Assembly: GCA_037833965.1 (NCBI GenBank)
Contig: AP031356.1
Span: 6,904,501 to 6,968,500 of the forward strand
DNA length: 64,000 nt
Source: Marchantia polymorpha subsp. ruderalis
Taxonomy: Eukaryota; Streptophyta; Marchantiopsida; Marchantiales; Marchantiaceae
Direction of reading: 5' to 3'
Part shown: positions 12,101 through 23,966 of the stretch, in pieces
Numbering within the stretch: position 1 is the stretch's first letter
Layout of the letters: the number at the start of each line of letters is the position of its first letter
Translations under genes and position numbers: made by a program
The notes under the pieces: model-generated
Databases searched by the model: none
What the model saw: only the letters and a program-made list of their open reading frames with translations
Told to the model about the DNA's origin: nothing

Positions 12101-13871
12101 TCTCTGGACTGTAGTTTGTAAGCTCATTTCATGGTTTTAAGCAACCAGTTGCTAACGTGTGAGTTGCTCAATTGCCCTATCTCAGATGGTGGAATGGTGG
12201 TACCAATCAGCTGAACAGAGATTGACAAGCCCGACTGTGTATCCTCCACCACCTCCGCCCCCGCCTCCAAAGGTATCCATCTGTAATTGTCCTACCTCCT
12301 TTGAGAAGCATGAACAGGTTTCTAGCTGGGGCTTAAGATTGTTGAACACTGTTAGATGATATGAAATTTGAAGAGATTTTACATTAGATGGACCGTAACT
12401 TGACAGTACCCATAATGTTTGAGGAAGTGATATGATTTCTGCTTTATGTGTGATTTGAAGGTAGCCAAAGATGGCATACCGCTACCCGGAGATCGGACAT
12501 GTTGTCCTTTATGCTTGGAGAAGAGGACCAACCCAGCTATGGTTGCAGTCTCCGGTTACGTGTTCTGTTATCCATGTATCTACAATTACGTTAACGAAGT
12601 AAGTTTTCTATTCTTTTTTATCCCCTTTCATCACTGACGTTTATCTCATCTACAGAAATCATTCAGGAGACTTGAGACCTCAGCCTTGACCTATGTTTTT
12701 TCTAGTATCTCTGGTGGTAAGGTTTTTCGTCTCTTTATGCGTATACATGCTGCACAGGTAGAATTATTCCGTAGATTTTGTCGAGCACAGAAAAGAACTC
12801 CTTAAAGTGTTTGGCTGTCGTGCTCCTCGTGAAGGAAGTTTGCTGTAAAGGAATATTCAATTCGTTTTCTCGTTTCTTCACTTGATGTTGGACCTTTTCC
12901 TTTGTATAGTGGACAGTGGATTACTTCCTTCCGTCGGGGCTAAATCTAATCCCTGTAGACTAACTGTTGCTTAGAGGTTCTTGTAGGAGTCAGGCGTATC
13001 TGTTCCACTAGGACTCTTGTGTGACTTCGTGAAATAGCTACCCGAGAAGATTCAGTATTTACTTTCTCCCATCCGAAAAATCGGTCCTCTATGTTTGTGT
13101 TTTCTGCTGCAACCCTGACCCTTTGATTTGAGATAAATTTGTATAGGCGTAAGAATATCTCTCCGAGTATTGATTACTGTGACCGCCGGTGTCGTGTACG
13201 AAGTATTTGCACTGGCACTGCGATATCCTTGGAAATTTCTGAGACAGCAAATCACCAACACGTTCATGTCTTGCATCAAAGTCAATTAAGAGTACTCATA
13301 TATATGCCTAACAGTACTCAGATTTTTAGTTCCACAAGATGTAGCCTGATTACTTAGTCACATAAGATAGTCCAGGTCCAGTTACGTAGTAATCCCGTTT
13401 GACTATTTCTCAGTATCTCAGGACAGTAGCATTAGTAGTTTGATTCTAGTGATGGATAAATGTTTTGGATGATTATTACCTCTTCGAAGCTCCAAAATCT
13501 TCTCATTATATACTTACTTGAACCTGTTGAACTTTTCCCGTTTGCTATTCTTTTGTGTAGTCTTCAAATTCTCGCTATGAACAGAAGCTATAAACTGCAG
13601 ATGCCTGTGGCAATGGCAGTTCCCGCTTGGGCTGTTCGCTTAGAAGTGTCCCACTGGAGGCAGTTTACCTTGTCAGACTTGTGCTGAAAGTTTTCAGTTA
13701 GTAATCAAGACCCTCAGTTGCGAAGTCAGTTCCCCCGGAAGAACTACGTAATGCAAGGTGGCCTCTCATATTACTGACAAGACTGCTTGGGTATTGCAGT
13801 ATAAGCGTTGTCCTATCACGTTAGCAAGCGCATCTGAAGACAAAATACGGCGGCTCTACTACGACGCTTGA
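9166..13871 (+). CDS. PEX12: Peroxisome biogenesis protein 12 (RING-type peroxin)
   Basis: Ten exons: 9166-9273, 9471-9576, 10020-10174, 10519-10765, 11121-11230, 11642-11716, 11958-12044, 12186-12272, 12461-12598 and 13800-13871. All introns are GT-AG and the phases join to 394 residues, almost the length of the Arabidopsis protein (about 393). PEX12 is an integral membrane subunit of the PEX2-PEX10-PEX12 ubiquitin ligase that monoubiquitinates the import receptor PEX5. Visible marks are MAAAQHLPASLR near the N-terminus, HKVLDYSDEAF, YPWLHASHEG (split as MYPWLHASHEG), LLYLLDAT, LDYAQSGLIA, WWYQSAEQR, a run of nine prolines (about 316-324), and the C-terminal RING-like segment with Cys340, 343, 361, 364 and 375. 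As in the family, this RING lacks part of the usual ligand set. The last exon (YKRCPITL..) carries the final conserved Cys-Pro. The ATG at 9166 gives the conserved N-terminus; a second ATG follows two codons later. The last intron is the longest (1.2 kb). Confidence 0.97.
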
Positions 13872-14107
13872 TACCTCTTAGTTTTTCCTTGATTTGGAGC
13901 TGGATCTACGAGCAATCAGTCCCATGAACAACTGGGAGGGAGTCGGAGTTCCAGCGAGCATCAGTTGTACATATACCGTAGATTTAATTCAAGATTCGAA
14001 GTACAGTACTGCACATTCCATTATTAGTTACCGGAGTCCAAACCGCTTAGACCTGGCTGACAACAGGGACTTGTAAAGTTCACAGGAGGTCTGTAGTTGT
14101 GCTTTGG

Positions 14108-14131
14108 GTGACATATGTCCGCATATGTCAC
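14108..14131. repeat. Perfect 10-bp inverted repeat
   Basis: GTGACATATG at 14108-14117 and CATATGTCAC at 14122-14131 are perfect reverse complements separated by TCCG. It lies about 240 bp after the PEX12 stop codon, so it could form a hairpin in the 3' UTR or just downstream of it. Each arm also contains the NdeI-like palindrome CATATG. Confidence 0.75.
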
Positions 14132-15217
14132 ATTCAATTTCCGAAAGGCACTCCTCTTTTTACGTTCAAATAAAGAAAAAGTGAAGATTTTTGGTCAGTT
14201 CAGCCCATTTGCGTCTCGGTACCATCTTTTTTGTGGCCTGCAATTTGCCGTTTATCAATGTCGACGTCTCTTATGCACCCTAAAAGGCCAGACGTTGTCA
14301 GACACTGCTAGCCGTCCTCACAAGTGTCATATTCAATGCTTGTGTAAACTTGTCCTTCTGCTCCAATAAAAATCCCCAGGGTTGTCCACCAATTGCGCAT
14401 GGATGGGGCACATCCAGTGAAGTTTGAAATGGTGTGCCATTTTACACCTGAAGAGCACTTGGGGGCATTTGATTTTTAGCAAAGGGTGTCGTATTACTGG
14501 GCAAAAATTGAAGCGGAAGGATCGAAGTCGTCTTGACGTCAAAATAGTCTGAATGCCCGAAGTGAACCCCTCGCATGAATTCTTCACAAGCTCGGATCCT
14601 GCTTTGACGACTAACCTTTTGAGGTCAGAACCTTTTGCTTGCACCACGAAGATGATCTCGTGCCCCGTCCGTCGACCCTGGATAGGAACTTGGCGTCCAA
14701 CCCTCAATCTCGATCCAACCGTACCCAAAGAGAGTGGACCAAGACGATGCTTATCCATCATCGGCTGTTTGACTCCATCCAGCAAAATGGGAATTATCTC
14801 TTCACAGTGCTTCCCAAATGCCAGCCGTCCCTGGTGCCGGCGGGGTTGGCTCATGGGAGATGCAGTTCGGTGTCCCTCATGTATGTAGAGCTTCTTCTTC
14901 TTCTTCTTACTTCTTCTGGTGGGACGAGCGGGTACCCCATAATGGGGAAAGGAGTGACTAGATCCTCGCTCATTGTGCTTAACTGTTGCACCGTACATGA
15001 TGCCAGCCTCGGCGCGTTAATGTCTCTCGTCTGGTCCAAACATCGACTAGCTTTTTGAGATCTAAGCCCATGTCTTGCGCAATCCCTCCCTCCCTTACCG
15101 GTAGGGGGGAGTCTTCAGGTGACAAGCCAAAGAAAGGTCCTCTTCTTCCCCTTCTCCCTCCCACTTTGCCGGGGACTTCGTCACAGCGCACTCTTTTGAA
15201 TCTTCTCCCCCCTTTCC

Positions 15218-15240
15218 ATACGTGATGCCGCATCACGTAT
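15218..15240. repeat. Perfect 10-bp inverted repeat
   Basis: ATACGTGATG (15218-15227) and CATCACGTAT (15231-15240) are perfect reverse complements around a 3-nt spacer. Each arm contains the ACGT core bound by plant bZIP factors and, with its neighbours, resembles a paired box. A second, longer dyad starts 14 bp further on. Confidence 0.75.
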
Positions 15241-15253
15241 TGACAGCGGATTT

Positions 15254-15288
15254 CACGAAATAGCGCATCAGTGATGAGCTATTCCGTG
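15254..15288. repeat. 17-bp near-perfect palindrome with 1-nt centre
   Basis: Left arm 15254-15270 (CACGAAATAGCGCATCA) and right arm 15272-15288 pair at 15 of 17 positions around a single G. It follows immediately after the dyad at 15218-15240, and both share the CATCA/TGATG element. Two strong dyads within 70 bp are unlikely to be random. A transcription-factor platform, a remnant of a foldback element, or a cruciform are possible readings. Confidence 0.7.
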
Positions 15289-15548
15289 GACCTAGAATTG
15301 CGACCTCCCTTGCCTCCCTAGCCTCGGGATTACATGCTGAGTTCGCTCGTCGTATATTGTTCCTTTCGATTTAGATCGAGAGACTCGGAAGAAGACCATT
15401 CCGGACGATTCTCGGGACTCGAGAATGTCGCCGAGTTGTGGTCTCGATCGGCTGAATAACGACCGACCGGCCTCTTCGCCCCCCCTCCTCCATCGCCCGG
15501 TCGGTCGTTAGGAACGAACGAACCGGTCGTCATGACCCCTTCCCTTCA

Positions 15549-15562
15549 CCCCCCCCCCCCCC
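15549..15562 (+). repeat. Poly-C tract (about 14 C)
   Basis: A run of about fourteen cytosines in a CT-rich purine/pyrimidine-asymmetric stretch. Such runs are prone to length polymorphism and may form non-B DNA. Confidence 0.8.
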
Positions 15563-16389
15563 ACCCCCTCCAGGACGCTGTCCTTGGGATAAGGCCTGGA
15601 GAGATGGGATGGGTACACGATCGTAGACTCGTCATACTTCTTGCCGCAAATCGCCATTGATTGATGGATTGATGGATTGATTCATTCGTTCGTTCAATCA
15701 TTCTCTCCAAACCTCACTCATCCACCACAGACGCCCAGGTTTGGGAACATGAACATGGTCATTGTGCAAAGAAGATTCCTGAGCATGAATACGAGGCAAT
15801 GCAATACGAGGCAATTGAGGGTGAGCCCAAGTTGTGAAGAACCTCGGACTCATTCTAAGCTGTATATGGTACGATGTATGATGCATTGACTAGTTGCCGG
15901 AGCGAGCACGCACTTCCTGCTGACTCGAAACTATGTCACAGATTAAAGCAATGGCCAAGGCAAGAGCCTCCAGGCAACATTTGATCCGGTGCATTCCGGA
16001 GGTGGTCCAGGCTGAATCGTGGTGAGCACCACAGATCCGATCTTCTCTGTCGTCCTCGCCCTCTCGAGATGGAAAAGAGGTCGCAGCCGAGGCAGAGAGC
16101 GAGAGAGCCAGAGGGAGAGAGAGAGAGAGAAGAAGAAGAAGGAAGTTGGAACCAGATCAAACCGACTCCGAAAACCTCCAAAACTGCCTGAAGATTTGGC
16201 GCACGCAACGGCCGCTGGCATTTGCCGAGCGCAGAGCATGGCGATGCCGGCCGTATGCTCTGCATACGGTGTGAGCGAGCGAGTATCTGACTGGGAAAAG
16301 GCTCGAAGCCTCAACGAACTCGATCGATCTATCCATCCATCGATCGATCATTCTCTCGCCCTCGCTGCATGAATCTCCTGCCTCTGTGT

Positions 16390-16420
16390 CATGCCCTGGC
16401 TCTGGCTCTGGCTCTGGCTC
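16390..16420 (+). repeat. CTGGCT hexanucleotide microsatellite
   Basis: About five tandem copies of CTGGCT. In the overlapping minus-strand frame it reads as alternating Pro-Glu/Gln-Ser, which makes a spurious low-complexity protein. Confidence 0.7.
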
Positions 16421-16607
16421 ATGTATGGGCCTGCATGTGCGCATCGTACTGCTCCACAGATATTTGTGACATCTCCACTCTCCGTCCGTCTGCGTCGTCG
16501 TCGTCGGTCGTACCGCATCGAGTGCTGGTACATTATAAGGGCCCGGGTCGAATCTCGGCCCCTTTCATGGGCAACCTTTCGTGAGGTCCAGCCTTTCGTT
16601 CCTTCCC

Positions 16608-16680
16608 ACATCCATCCATCCATCCATCCATCCAATTCTTCATTCCTTCCTTCCTTCCTTCCTTCCATCCATCCATCAAT
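16608..16680 (+). repeat. Compound CATC / TTCC microsatellite
   Basis: Tandem CATC units, then TTCC units, then CATC again, about 70 bp in all. Minus-strand open frames across it are Trp-Met-Asp-Gly and Lys-Glu-Gly repeats and are not genes. Confidence 0.85.
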
Positions 16681-18452
16681 GAAGAGGTCGACCTTCCTCC
16701 ACCACTACCACCACAAGCAGCACCAGAGGGCAAAGTTGGAAAGCTTGATTTGCTGGAACATGGATTCCTTCTCATGAAGGAGTGAGTGGAGAGAGAAAGA
16801 GAGAAAGAGAGAGAGAGAGAGGTGGAGGAGATGGTCGAGCATCCGTCCTTCTTCTTACCGACTTGGCACCGATGGCACATAATTATTATAAGCCGGGGGC
16901 TGATGTTTCGTGTGTACTACTGACTGACTGGCCTGGCCTGGCCGACTGTTTGCTTGCTAGGGTTTATCACTTCACGCGAAAGAGGAGTGGGGGTTTTGTT
17001 TGGTGTGTACCTCGGTGGGGCAGCGTGCGCCTTTCTACTGTGCGCCATCCGCTGGCATGGCATGGCAAGCAAGGGCTGTCTGTCTGTGGTAGACCAGAGC
17101 AGATGCTTTGCGTTGCTTTGCTTTGCTCCCAGAGGCTTGTCCGTCCCTTTTTGCTTTCTGCGCTTTCGGGGTCCGGGTGCGTTTTGTGTGGTATTTTACC
17201 TCCTTTTGCAAAAGCTCCCGGCATTTGATGGTACATGGTACGAAGTCCTGAATTATTTTCGCTTCTTTTCATGAAATTTAAGGGGCTCCATGCTATTGCA
17301 TACCAACGTACGCTTGAAAAGGGGTTCTGAAATAATATTGGCTAAAAAGGATGGCAGTACTTTCGGTCCGAAGGATTGTTTGTCGATCCAAAATTAGGCG
17401 GTTAGAGCCAAGAGTAAGATCTGATGTCTTATTGGGAGAGCTTTGGGAATTCTCTCACTAATATCTGTCTCTATGAGACGAATCTCATGGTTATCATGCT
17501 CGGTCTTATTCTGAAGAACGACTAAACTGGCTTCTTCTTGTATCGATCTGCTCATGTATTCCCTTCTGAGTTTACTTTTTCCGTGTTCACGCGTGGACTG
17601 GAAGTTACCATGATCTGCACGCCATGTTCTTTTATTTGACATTCGAAAGATGGTGAACGAGACGTCGAAACAAAAGGTCAACTTGATAAATGAGATTTTT
17701 TCTTAACATTCAGACATACGTTTTGTGTTGGGCAGAGCAATGCAATGACCATAAAAATAGATGTAAACCGGTCCTCAACGGACGAAAATCAAGTCAAGCG
17801 ACATGTTCCCCACATGGTGACCGAATGTTGGCAGACGTTCATTGGTATGACTCACAAGAGAGTTCAGATGCTGGAATATTCTCCAACATCTAGTTCTATC
17901 AAAATGTTTCTCGAGGAACTCATGGTCCCTCTATTCTTTTGGATGGAAAAGCGTCACAAGCCGAATTATTTTCACGAACCGAACGTATGGAATAAGAAGA
18001 AAGAGTTCAATGCAAGGCTCAACGTGCAGAGAGGCTTTTCCTTGTGAGGACACATGTGACGTAATGAGGAACTCTGAAGTGATTCACGTATGGAATATAC
18101 TGAACCAAAGCTAGCACCCATTTTTATAGTTGAATGTATGGTTGGTGTGATCATAGTCAAGGATTCAGAGCAGGATATCGTAGCGCTTGCAGCTTCCCAA
18201 GCAGGAAAGCAGACCAAAGCATAGATAGATAGATAGATTGACCGATGGATAGATAGTCAAAGGACAAAGAGTTGCCTTGGCCCTCGGATCACAGAGCATG
18301 AATCCCGAGAAGGAGAGCCGCAAAACAAGACAGAAATCAGTCGCTCTGACTTTCTCATATGATCTAAGAACTACAACTTTCCTCGAATTTCTAATGTCAT
18401 CTGATCTAACACCAGCTCGGCAATGATGAAAAACCTCTTGGGGTGGTTGTAG

Positions 18453-18484
<32 letters not shown>

Positions 18485-18485
18485 C
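18453..18485 (+). repeat. GATA microsatellite
   Basis: About eight tandem GATA units. A shorter GATA cluster lies at about 18221-18255. Confidence 0.85.
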
Positions 18486-21400
18486 ACATCAATAGACCCG
18501 ATCGAGGACGGACTCTCGACCCGAAAACGTTGGTTGACATGCACCGATCCGCATAGACTTCCTACAAAGCTATAGTCGTTGCTTTTGACCTTCAGATGGT
18601 GCTTGAAAAATTATTCTTTGAGCGCAAACCTCCAGCTACAACCCCCTGGACTCCCCGTGCCGACAAATCCGAGAGCATAGGGAGAATGAAGCAAGGGGGA
18701 GGATGAAGATGAGGATGAGTCGTTGCTGTTCAGATTTGCAAACACATACTTACAAAACCGAAGGTCAGCTCATGTGTGCGTTATGCACATCATGCCTTGC
18801 GGCAAGAGTAGATCTTCCTTAGCCTTGCATCCCCATCAGCCACCACATTGGCTCATCGCTCGCAACTCACCTTTCTAATTTATTATCACTATCATCATCA
18901 CCATCATCATTCTTCTTCTCATGTCACGTTCACTCAAATATATGCAGTAGCATAGCTCTGAAACATTGCATAGGCGGTTGGCATATGTTGCGATCATCGT
19001 CGAGAAGAAAGTCTAAAATATGCTTTAAAAAATCCCACTCTGCTGTCAGCAGATCTCTCTGGCCACTTGCACTTGTGGCCCTGATTGGGCACGGCAAGAG
19101 ACAAACCAGTATATCTTCCAAATGGGCACCTCGACTGAGAATATGAACCTTCAACACGAACGCTGGACGACTGCAAAGAGGGCCACTGAGAGCCTGTGGC
19201 CACCTTGGCGAGGGGAATCTCGGAACATAGAGGGAATCAGGGGGAGAAAGTTTGGGGGTCTGAAAAGTTGCCGTCCGTTAGAATGTCAGGTTGACCCGCG
19301 CACGGTGACAGACGAGTGTGCGGTGTAAAGTCGAAAGTGGCACATTCCGTCCGTCCGCATTAATGCGGCATACCTACTGGCGACCGAGCGTTGCCTTTGT
19401 ACCCGTGCTTCGCTTCGGTTGCCTTCGTCTGCTCCCAAAGAGGCCAACTGGCCATCGCCGGTGTCAGTCGCATTCGCTCCCATCCCGATCCTCATTGGAA
19501 GCCGACGGACGTCGGTCACGGATTCTTCCGGGCTCCGTTCTCTCCAACTGGCCTACTGGACTACACCATCCTGTCAGAGCGAGGGGCTCGCATGTTTCCC
19601 TTTTGCTCCGGCGCGGTTACTGGAGCTGGCCCGAAAGTTGAAAAGTAAAACGTACCGGACCTACTTGGTTTCGCTACACGTAGGACGAACTCGATGACCC
19701 GGTCCATGTCGGACTGGATAATGCGCTGTCAGGCTCGACAGAAATTCCATCCATTCGCGAAAAGTACTGTGGCTGAGTTGAGCTGAGCTTCGACCACCAC
19801 CACCTCCCTTCCTCCGTGTTCTTGCCTCGTCCAGGTGCCCATCCCGTTCAAGAACATAGTGCGTGCTCGAGAACTGCAGGTCGCCGCAGTTCGTACGTTC
19901 TTCATCCATCCGTCCATCCATCGGGAGGGAGCCCTTGGGTCGAAAGATTCGTCTGCGACAGGAGGCCGCGTCTTCTTCGTCCTCCAAGACGCGCCTCGAG
20001 CCTGCCCCGCGCGCATCGCCTGCTCTCCGTTTCAACGACGACGTGGACGGGAGCCCTCCTCCTTCTTCATCGATCGATGCTCACGAGCCCCTTCTTCTTT
20101 CTTGGTGTCTCGGTTCGTTCGTCGTGACGACGATCTTTGCCGAATGCTCTCGCTCGCGTGGGCGACCAAGCGAGTGAAGTTCGAGCTACCACGTGCGGTT
20201 CGCATGCCCTTGCGCGCGGAGCTCGAGAGGCGGATAGGCATGGAGAAATATTGCCCGGACTCCCGAAGAAACAAAGGAGCGAACGGCGAATCTTGCACTG
20301 TTTTTTTTTTCTTTCTTTCTTATTATTTTAACGCAAAACACGGTTTAGAGCTTTCGTTGGTGTGTAAAGGTTTGCCGTGGAGGGCGTGGGTTTCGGAGAA
20401 GACCTGCGTTCTTCTTTCCTTTGACTCGCAACTTTCGAACGTGTTAGCGAGCTTGATGACGCGACTAGTGCGTTGTTTTTCTACATATTGCGGAACAGTC
20501 TTTTTTTATTCCAGCATGACGATGTGTCTGATGGCGCATCTGACCTGAAATTACTGTAGTTGAATGTTCAGGCTACCGCTAACAATATTCTTTGACTCCT
20601 GACCATGCAGGTTTGATATTTTGATTTGGTTATGAAAGTAATAAGGCTATGGGTGGTGTGCATGAGCGGAGGAGTATCGTTCGTTCTGGTTCGTGATTGG
20701 TGAAACAGTTAACCTGCACATTACATAAAGGTGCCGATGAATAAGTTTAACGAGGACATGATTGAACATCACTCGGCGCCCAGTGCCTTCGTTCGCCTCA
20801 TAGATGTTAGCACTTTCTCATCCACGTCCACGGCGCTGTGGCATGTTGCTCCTTCGCTCGCATGACTTCCCCGTCGTCAGACTCGCTAAACCACAAGAGC
20901 AGCCTTTCGATCATATTCGACATCCTATTATACAAAACCCTTGCCAAACCACTGTAATGGATATTGGTAACAGCACGTCGTGCTACCAGAATTGCAGCAA
21001 GTGTCGAGCTCGGCGTCCGATACGTAAGGCTATCTATTATCAACCGATACCGGCTTCACGATCAGGCTCCATCTCGGCTGTGGACGTGCCCGCCTCAGAC
21101 CTTTACCGCCAGTCAAGGTAACGTTGTCCATTACAGACGTCCCCGTGAAACGAAATGGCCAATACGCCAAGCTTGTCAAACTATCGGACCTCGGGACCAA
21201 GTCAGCAGCAGATCGTCTCATCTCTTGGAATGACCTCGAGTCAGCTCAGCTGACTGGACGTTCTAAAAGATACCCAGATCTCCGGAACGCAAACTCCTCC
21301 GCCATGCAATTATCCTACGGGCCGAATCCGGAGGAGCAAAATCCCTTCCTTCTTGCCTCTCTGCCTGGAAACTTGCAAGTCGAGAAATCGGGGACTCCCC

Positions 21401-23350
21401 AAAGCAAGAGTGCCAATGCTGGCTTCCCGCCGGAGCAACATAGCGAATGGGGGTCGAGAGAAGCCGGGCTCGTAGAGTAACATATGAAGGGTGCCAACCA
21501 ATTAAGATAGTCTACGAGGAAAGGAATCGATCGTGCGTAATTCTCATGCACAGTGGTCTAATTCTCGCTCTCGTCTCGTCTCGTCTCGTCCTACGCGTAA
21601 CGAGCCGTGGAAGGGCCGGAGGCGAAATTGAAGCCCAAGTAGCAGCAAGTGTCGATTCGAGGTCCATTCCTGCAGTGGAAAGGGAAGGTCGGGTTCTCAC
21701 GTCCGGCCCTCGATTACCAAGCCTGGGTAGGCTCGAGGAGAGGCGGATCGGAAAGCCCGAAGGAAAGGAGGGGAGGGGTGAGGGTGTGGCAGAGGAGCGC
21801 CCGGCAGGGAGAGCATGGGTGCGGGACACGCCCGTGATTCTGGACTCGCTAACCGCCACACTTCTGGGCGCTCCCGTGCCTGACACGCGGCCCGCGCCCG
21901 TGCCGGTAGACTCTCGCGTCTGTCCCGCCCGACAAAGTCCCTTTCGTGTACCTGTCCGTAGATCCTGTCCGCTCGTCAGAGCCCAGAGTTGTGAATCAGA
22001 GGATCGTGTACGTTCGGTGCCCCGGCCCCGTCCCCGTCGTTGGCTCCCTTCCCCTGGTTAGGTTAAGATTCCATCCCCGAAGAGGATTGTGTTTGGACCA
22101 GTTCCGCAGGTTAAGGGCCCCTCGATCCGAGATCCGACGCTTCATGTTGCCATAATGCTGTTTTGTCCAAAACACCGGTCAAAGCCGTCGATGGCGGACT
22201 CGGATCCCCGATCGACGGCCAAAGGGCGGGGCTCGCCGGACCGCCGAGTAACTCCACGATCCGCCGTATTCACTCTCTGCGCCTCGCTCTTGTTCCTTCC
22301 GCGATGTTCTAGTATGGTGCCTCGGATGCCATGAGCCGAGTGATGAGCCCATCGGAGGTACGAGGTGCGAGTAGGTGGATGACGAGGAGGAGGAGGCGGA
22401 GTCGGGTGATGCATGCATGGCGACGACGACGACGACGACGCGACGATGACACCCATGTATGTATGCATGCATGCGCATGGCCTCCATCGCCCTCCGTGAA
22501 TCCCTCCCTCCCTCCCTCCCCGAGAGTGCCAAGGGAGCGCGCGAGGCTGGGGGTACTAAAAGTCGATGATCGGGAGAGCTGCGAGGAAGAAGAGGGAGAA
22601 GAAGGACGAGTACATAGTCTCACTCACTCACTCGATCCCGAATAGCAGCTCGAGCTCGGCCAAAAGGACGAGCAGTCACGGCTCTTGCAGTTACGTGAGC
22701 GAGAGGAGTTGTCCGTCTGCCTGTGGTGTCGCTAATCACTAGCATTAGAGTAACTCGAGCTGAGAGAGTTACGACATCAATTCGTTGTTGGTGTTGTTGT
22801 AGAGGCAGGGGGTGGAGGAGGAAGGGAAGTCATATTCTAGCTCGCTGGCTGGATCGATCGGGCGCTAGTCAAGTACTGGTCCGAGGTGGAGATGATCATT
22901 ACAGAGCTGGTTTCACACGCCCGGGACAGGAGAAGTACACAGGTGGGTGGAGGGGAGGGAGAGCGGGGGAGGGAGGGAAGCGAGAGGAGAGGAGAGGAGG
23001 AGGAGGACTAGGCCTTTTAGCAGCACGCGCCAGCCACGGACGGAGTGGTGGGGAGGGTGGAGGGTGGAGGGTGGTTTTGTCGTCGCGAGGGGTCGCCCTG
23101 TCACGCGTCGAATTGCTGTGTGCGAGTAATATATTACAGTGTCTGAACCGCGAAACGAAGGCCTGAAGAAGGTGCAGTCGCTTGCTTGCAGTCGAGCTGC
23201 GGGCTCATTCGAACGCAGCAGCAGCGTCCGTGTAGATAGATAACTCGCTCCCTCGCTGCTCGATCATCTCTCCTCCTCGTTGGCGCACGAGAGCCGCAAA
23301 GGTTCCCGTACCGCCATTGAGAGTTCGCAGTGGAGCGAGCGAGCGCGCGC

Positions 23351-23356
<6 letters not shown>

Positions 23357-23397
<41 letters not shown>
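23357..23397 (+). repeat. GA dinucleotide tract in the probable GT47 leader
   Basis: About twenty GA units in a strongly purine-rich stretch 570 bp before the GT47 start codon. Long GA/CT tracts are common in plant promoters and 5' leaders, where GAGA-binding BBR/BPC proteins may bind; that role is inferred here. Confidence 0.85.
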
Positions 23398-23400
<3 letters not shown>

Positions 23401-23504
23401 GCAGAAGCGCGGGAGATGGTGGTGAATGCCGGGCTTCAGGTCTAGGAGTGGAGGGAAGACGACGACGACGTCGACTGAACAGGAGCAGCAGCTCATTCCC
23501 TCAC

Positions 23505-23506
23505 AG

Positions 23507-23537
<31 letters not shown>
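23505..23537 (+). repeat. GACA microsatellite
   Basis: Seven to eight tandem GACA units, 430 bp upstream of the GT47 start, next to further GAGC repeats. Confidence 0.8.
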
Positions 23538-23966
23538 GAGCGAGCGAGCGATAGCGACAGACGAGGCCGTCGAAGGAAAGCGACAGCTTCATCACCCACG
23601 AGAGCTGCAGGGGCCCGGATGGCGTGAGGAAACGCAGGGCCTGGAGAATTGAACGTGCCAGAGTCGGAGGAGGGCGCATGTGCTGAGACAGCGGAGCGAG
23701 GCGAGACGACCTCGGCCCACATTGCGCTCTGGGAAAGGGTAGTTCGATCGTCTGCTGCCAGGGAACGATCTCGATCCCTTATGGGAGGACCGCATTGCGC
23801 ACTCTAGCGGCAGAGCGCGCTTATGTAATCCACACTCGCCGCGCAGGACCAGGAAGAGCGGGAGCGAAGGAGGCGAAGGAGGAGGAGGAGGAGGAGAAGG
23901 AGGCGAGGCGAGACGATTGTTAGAAAACGGTTCGGGAGCGCCCGACGCGTCATCGTCTCGGTGAAG

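Larger units (their letters stand above)
13872..23966. other. Gene-poor, microsatellite-rich 10-kb region upstream of the GT47 gene
   Basis: No protein family is recognisable here although many open frames exist, for example 14998-14333 minus (221 residues), 19835-20548 plus (237) and 21447-22061 plus (204). Their composition (long runs of Arg, Ser and Pro, frames open on both strands) fits GC-rich non-coding DNA. The stretch contains a C14 tract at about 15549, GA, CTGGCT, CATC/TTCC, GATA, ATC, GAC and GACA repeats, and palindromes at 14108, 15218 and 15254. The last 1-2 kb before 23967 probably holds the promoter and a long 5' leader of the GT47 gene; there may also be unrecognised non-coding transcripts. 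Confidence 0.55.

Noticed and set aside
14333-14998. 221-codon minus-strand frame
   Set aside because: No family recognised, includes a poly-Lys run from a CTT microsatellite, and the opposite strand is also open.
16348-16880. Minus-strand frames with Trp-Met-Asp-Gly repeats
   Set aside because: They are translations of CATC and TTCC microsatellites.
23961-23966. GTG as the GT47 start codon
   Set aside because: Nuclear plant genes use ATG; the ATG at 23967 gives a normal signal anchor.
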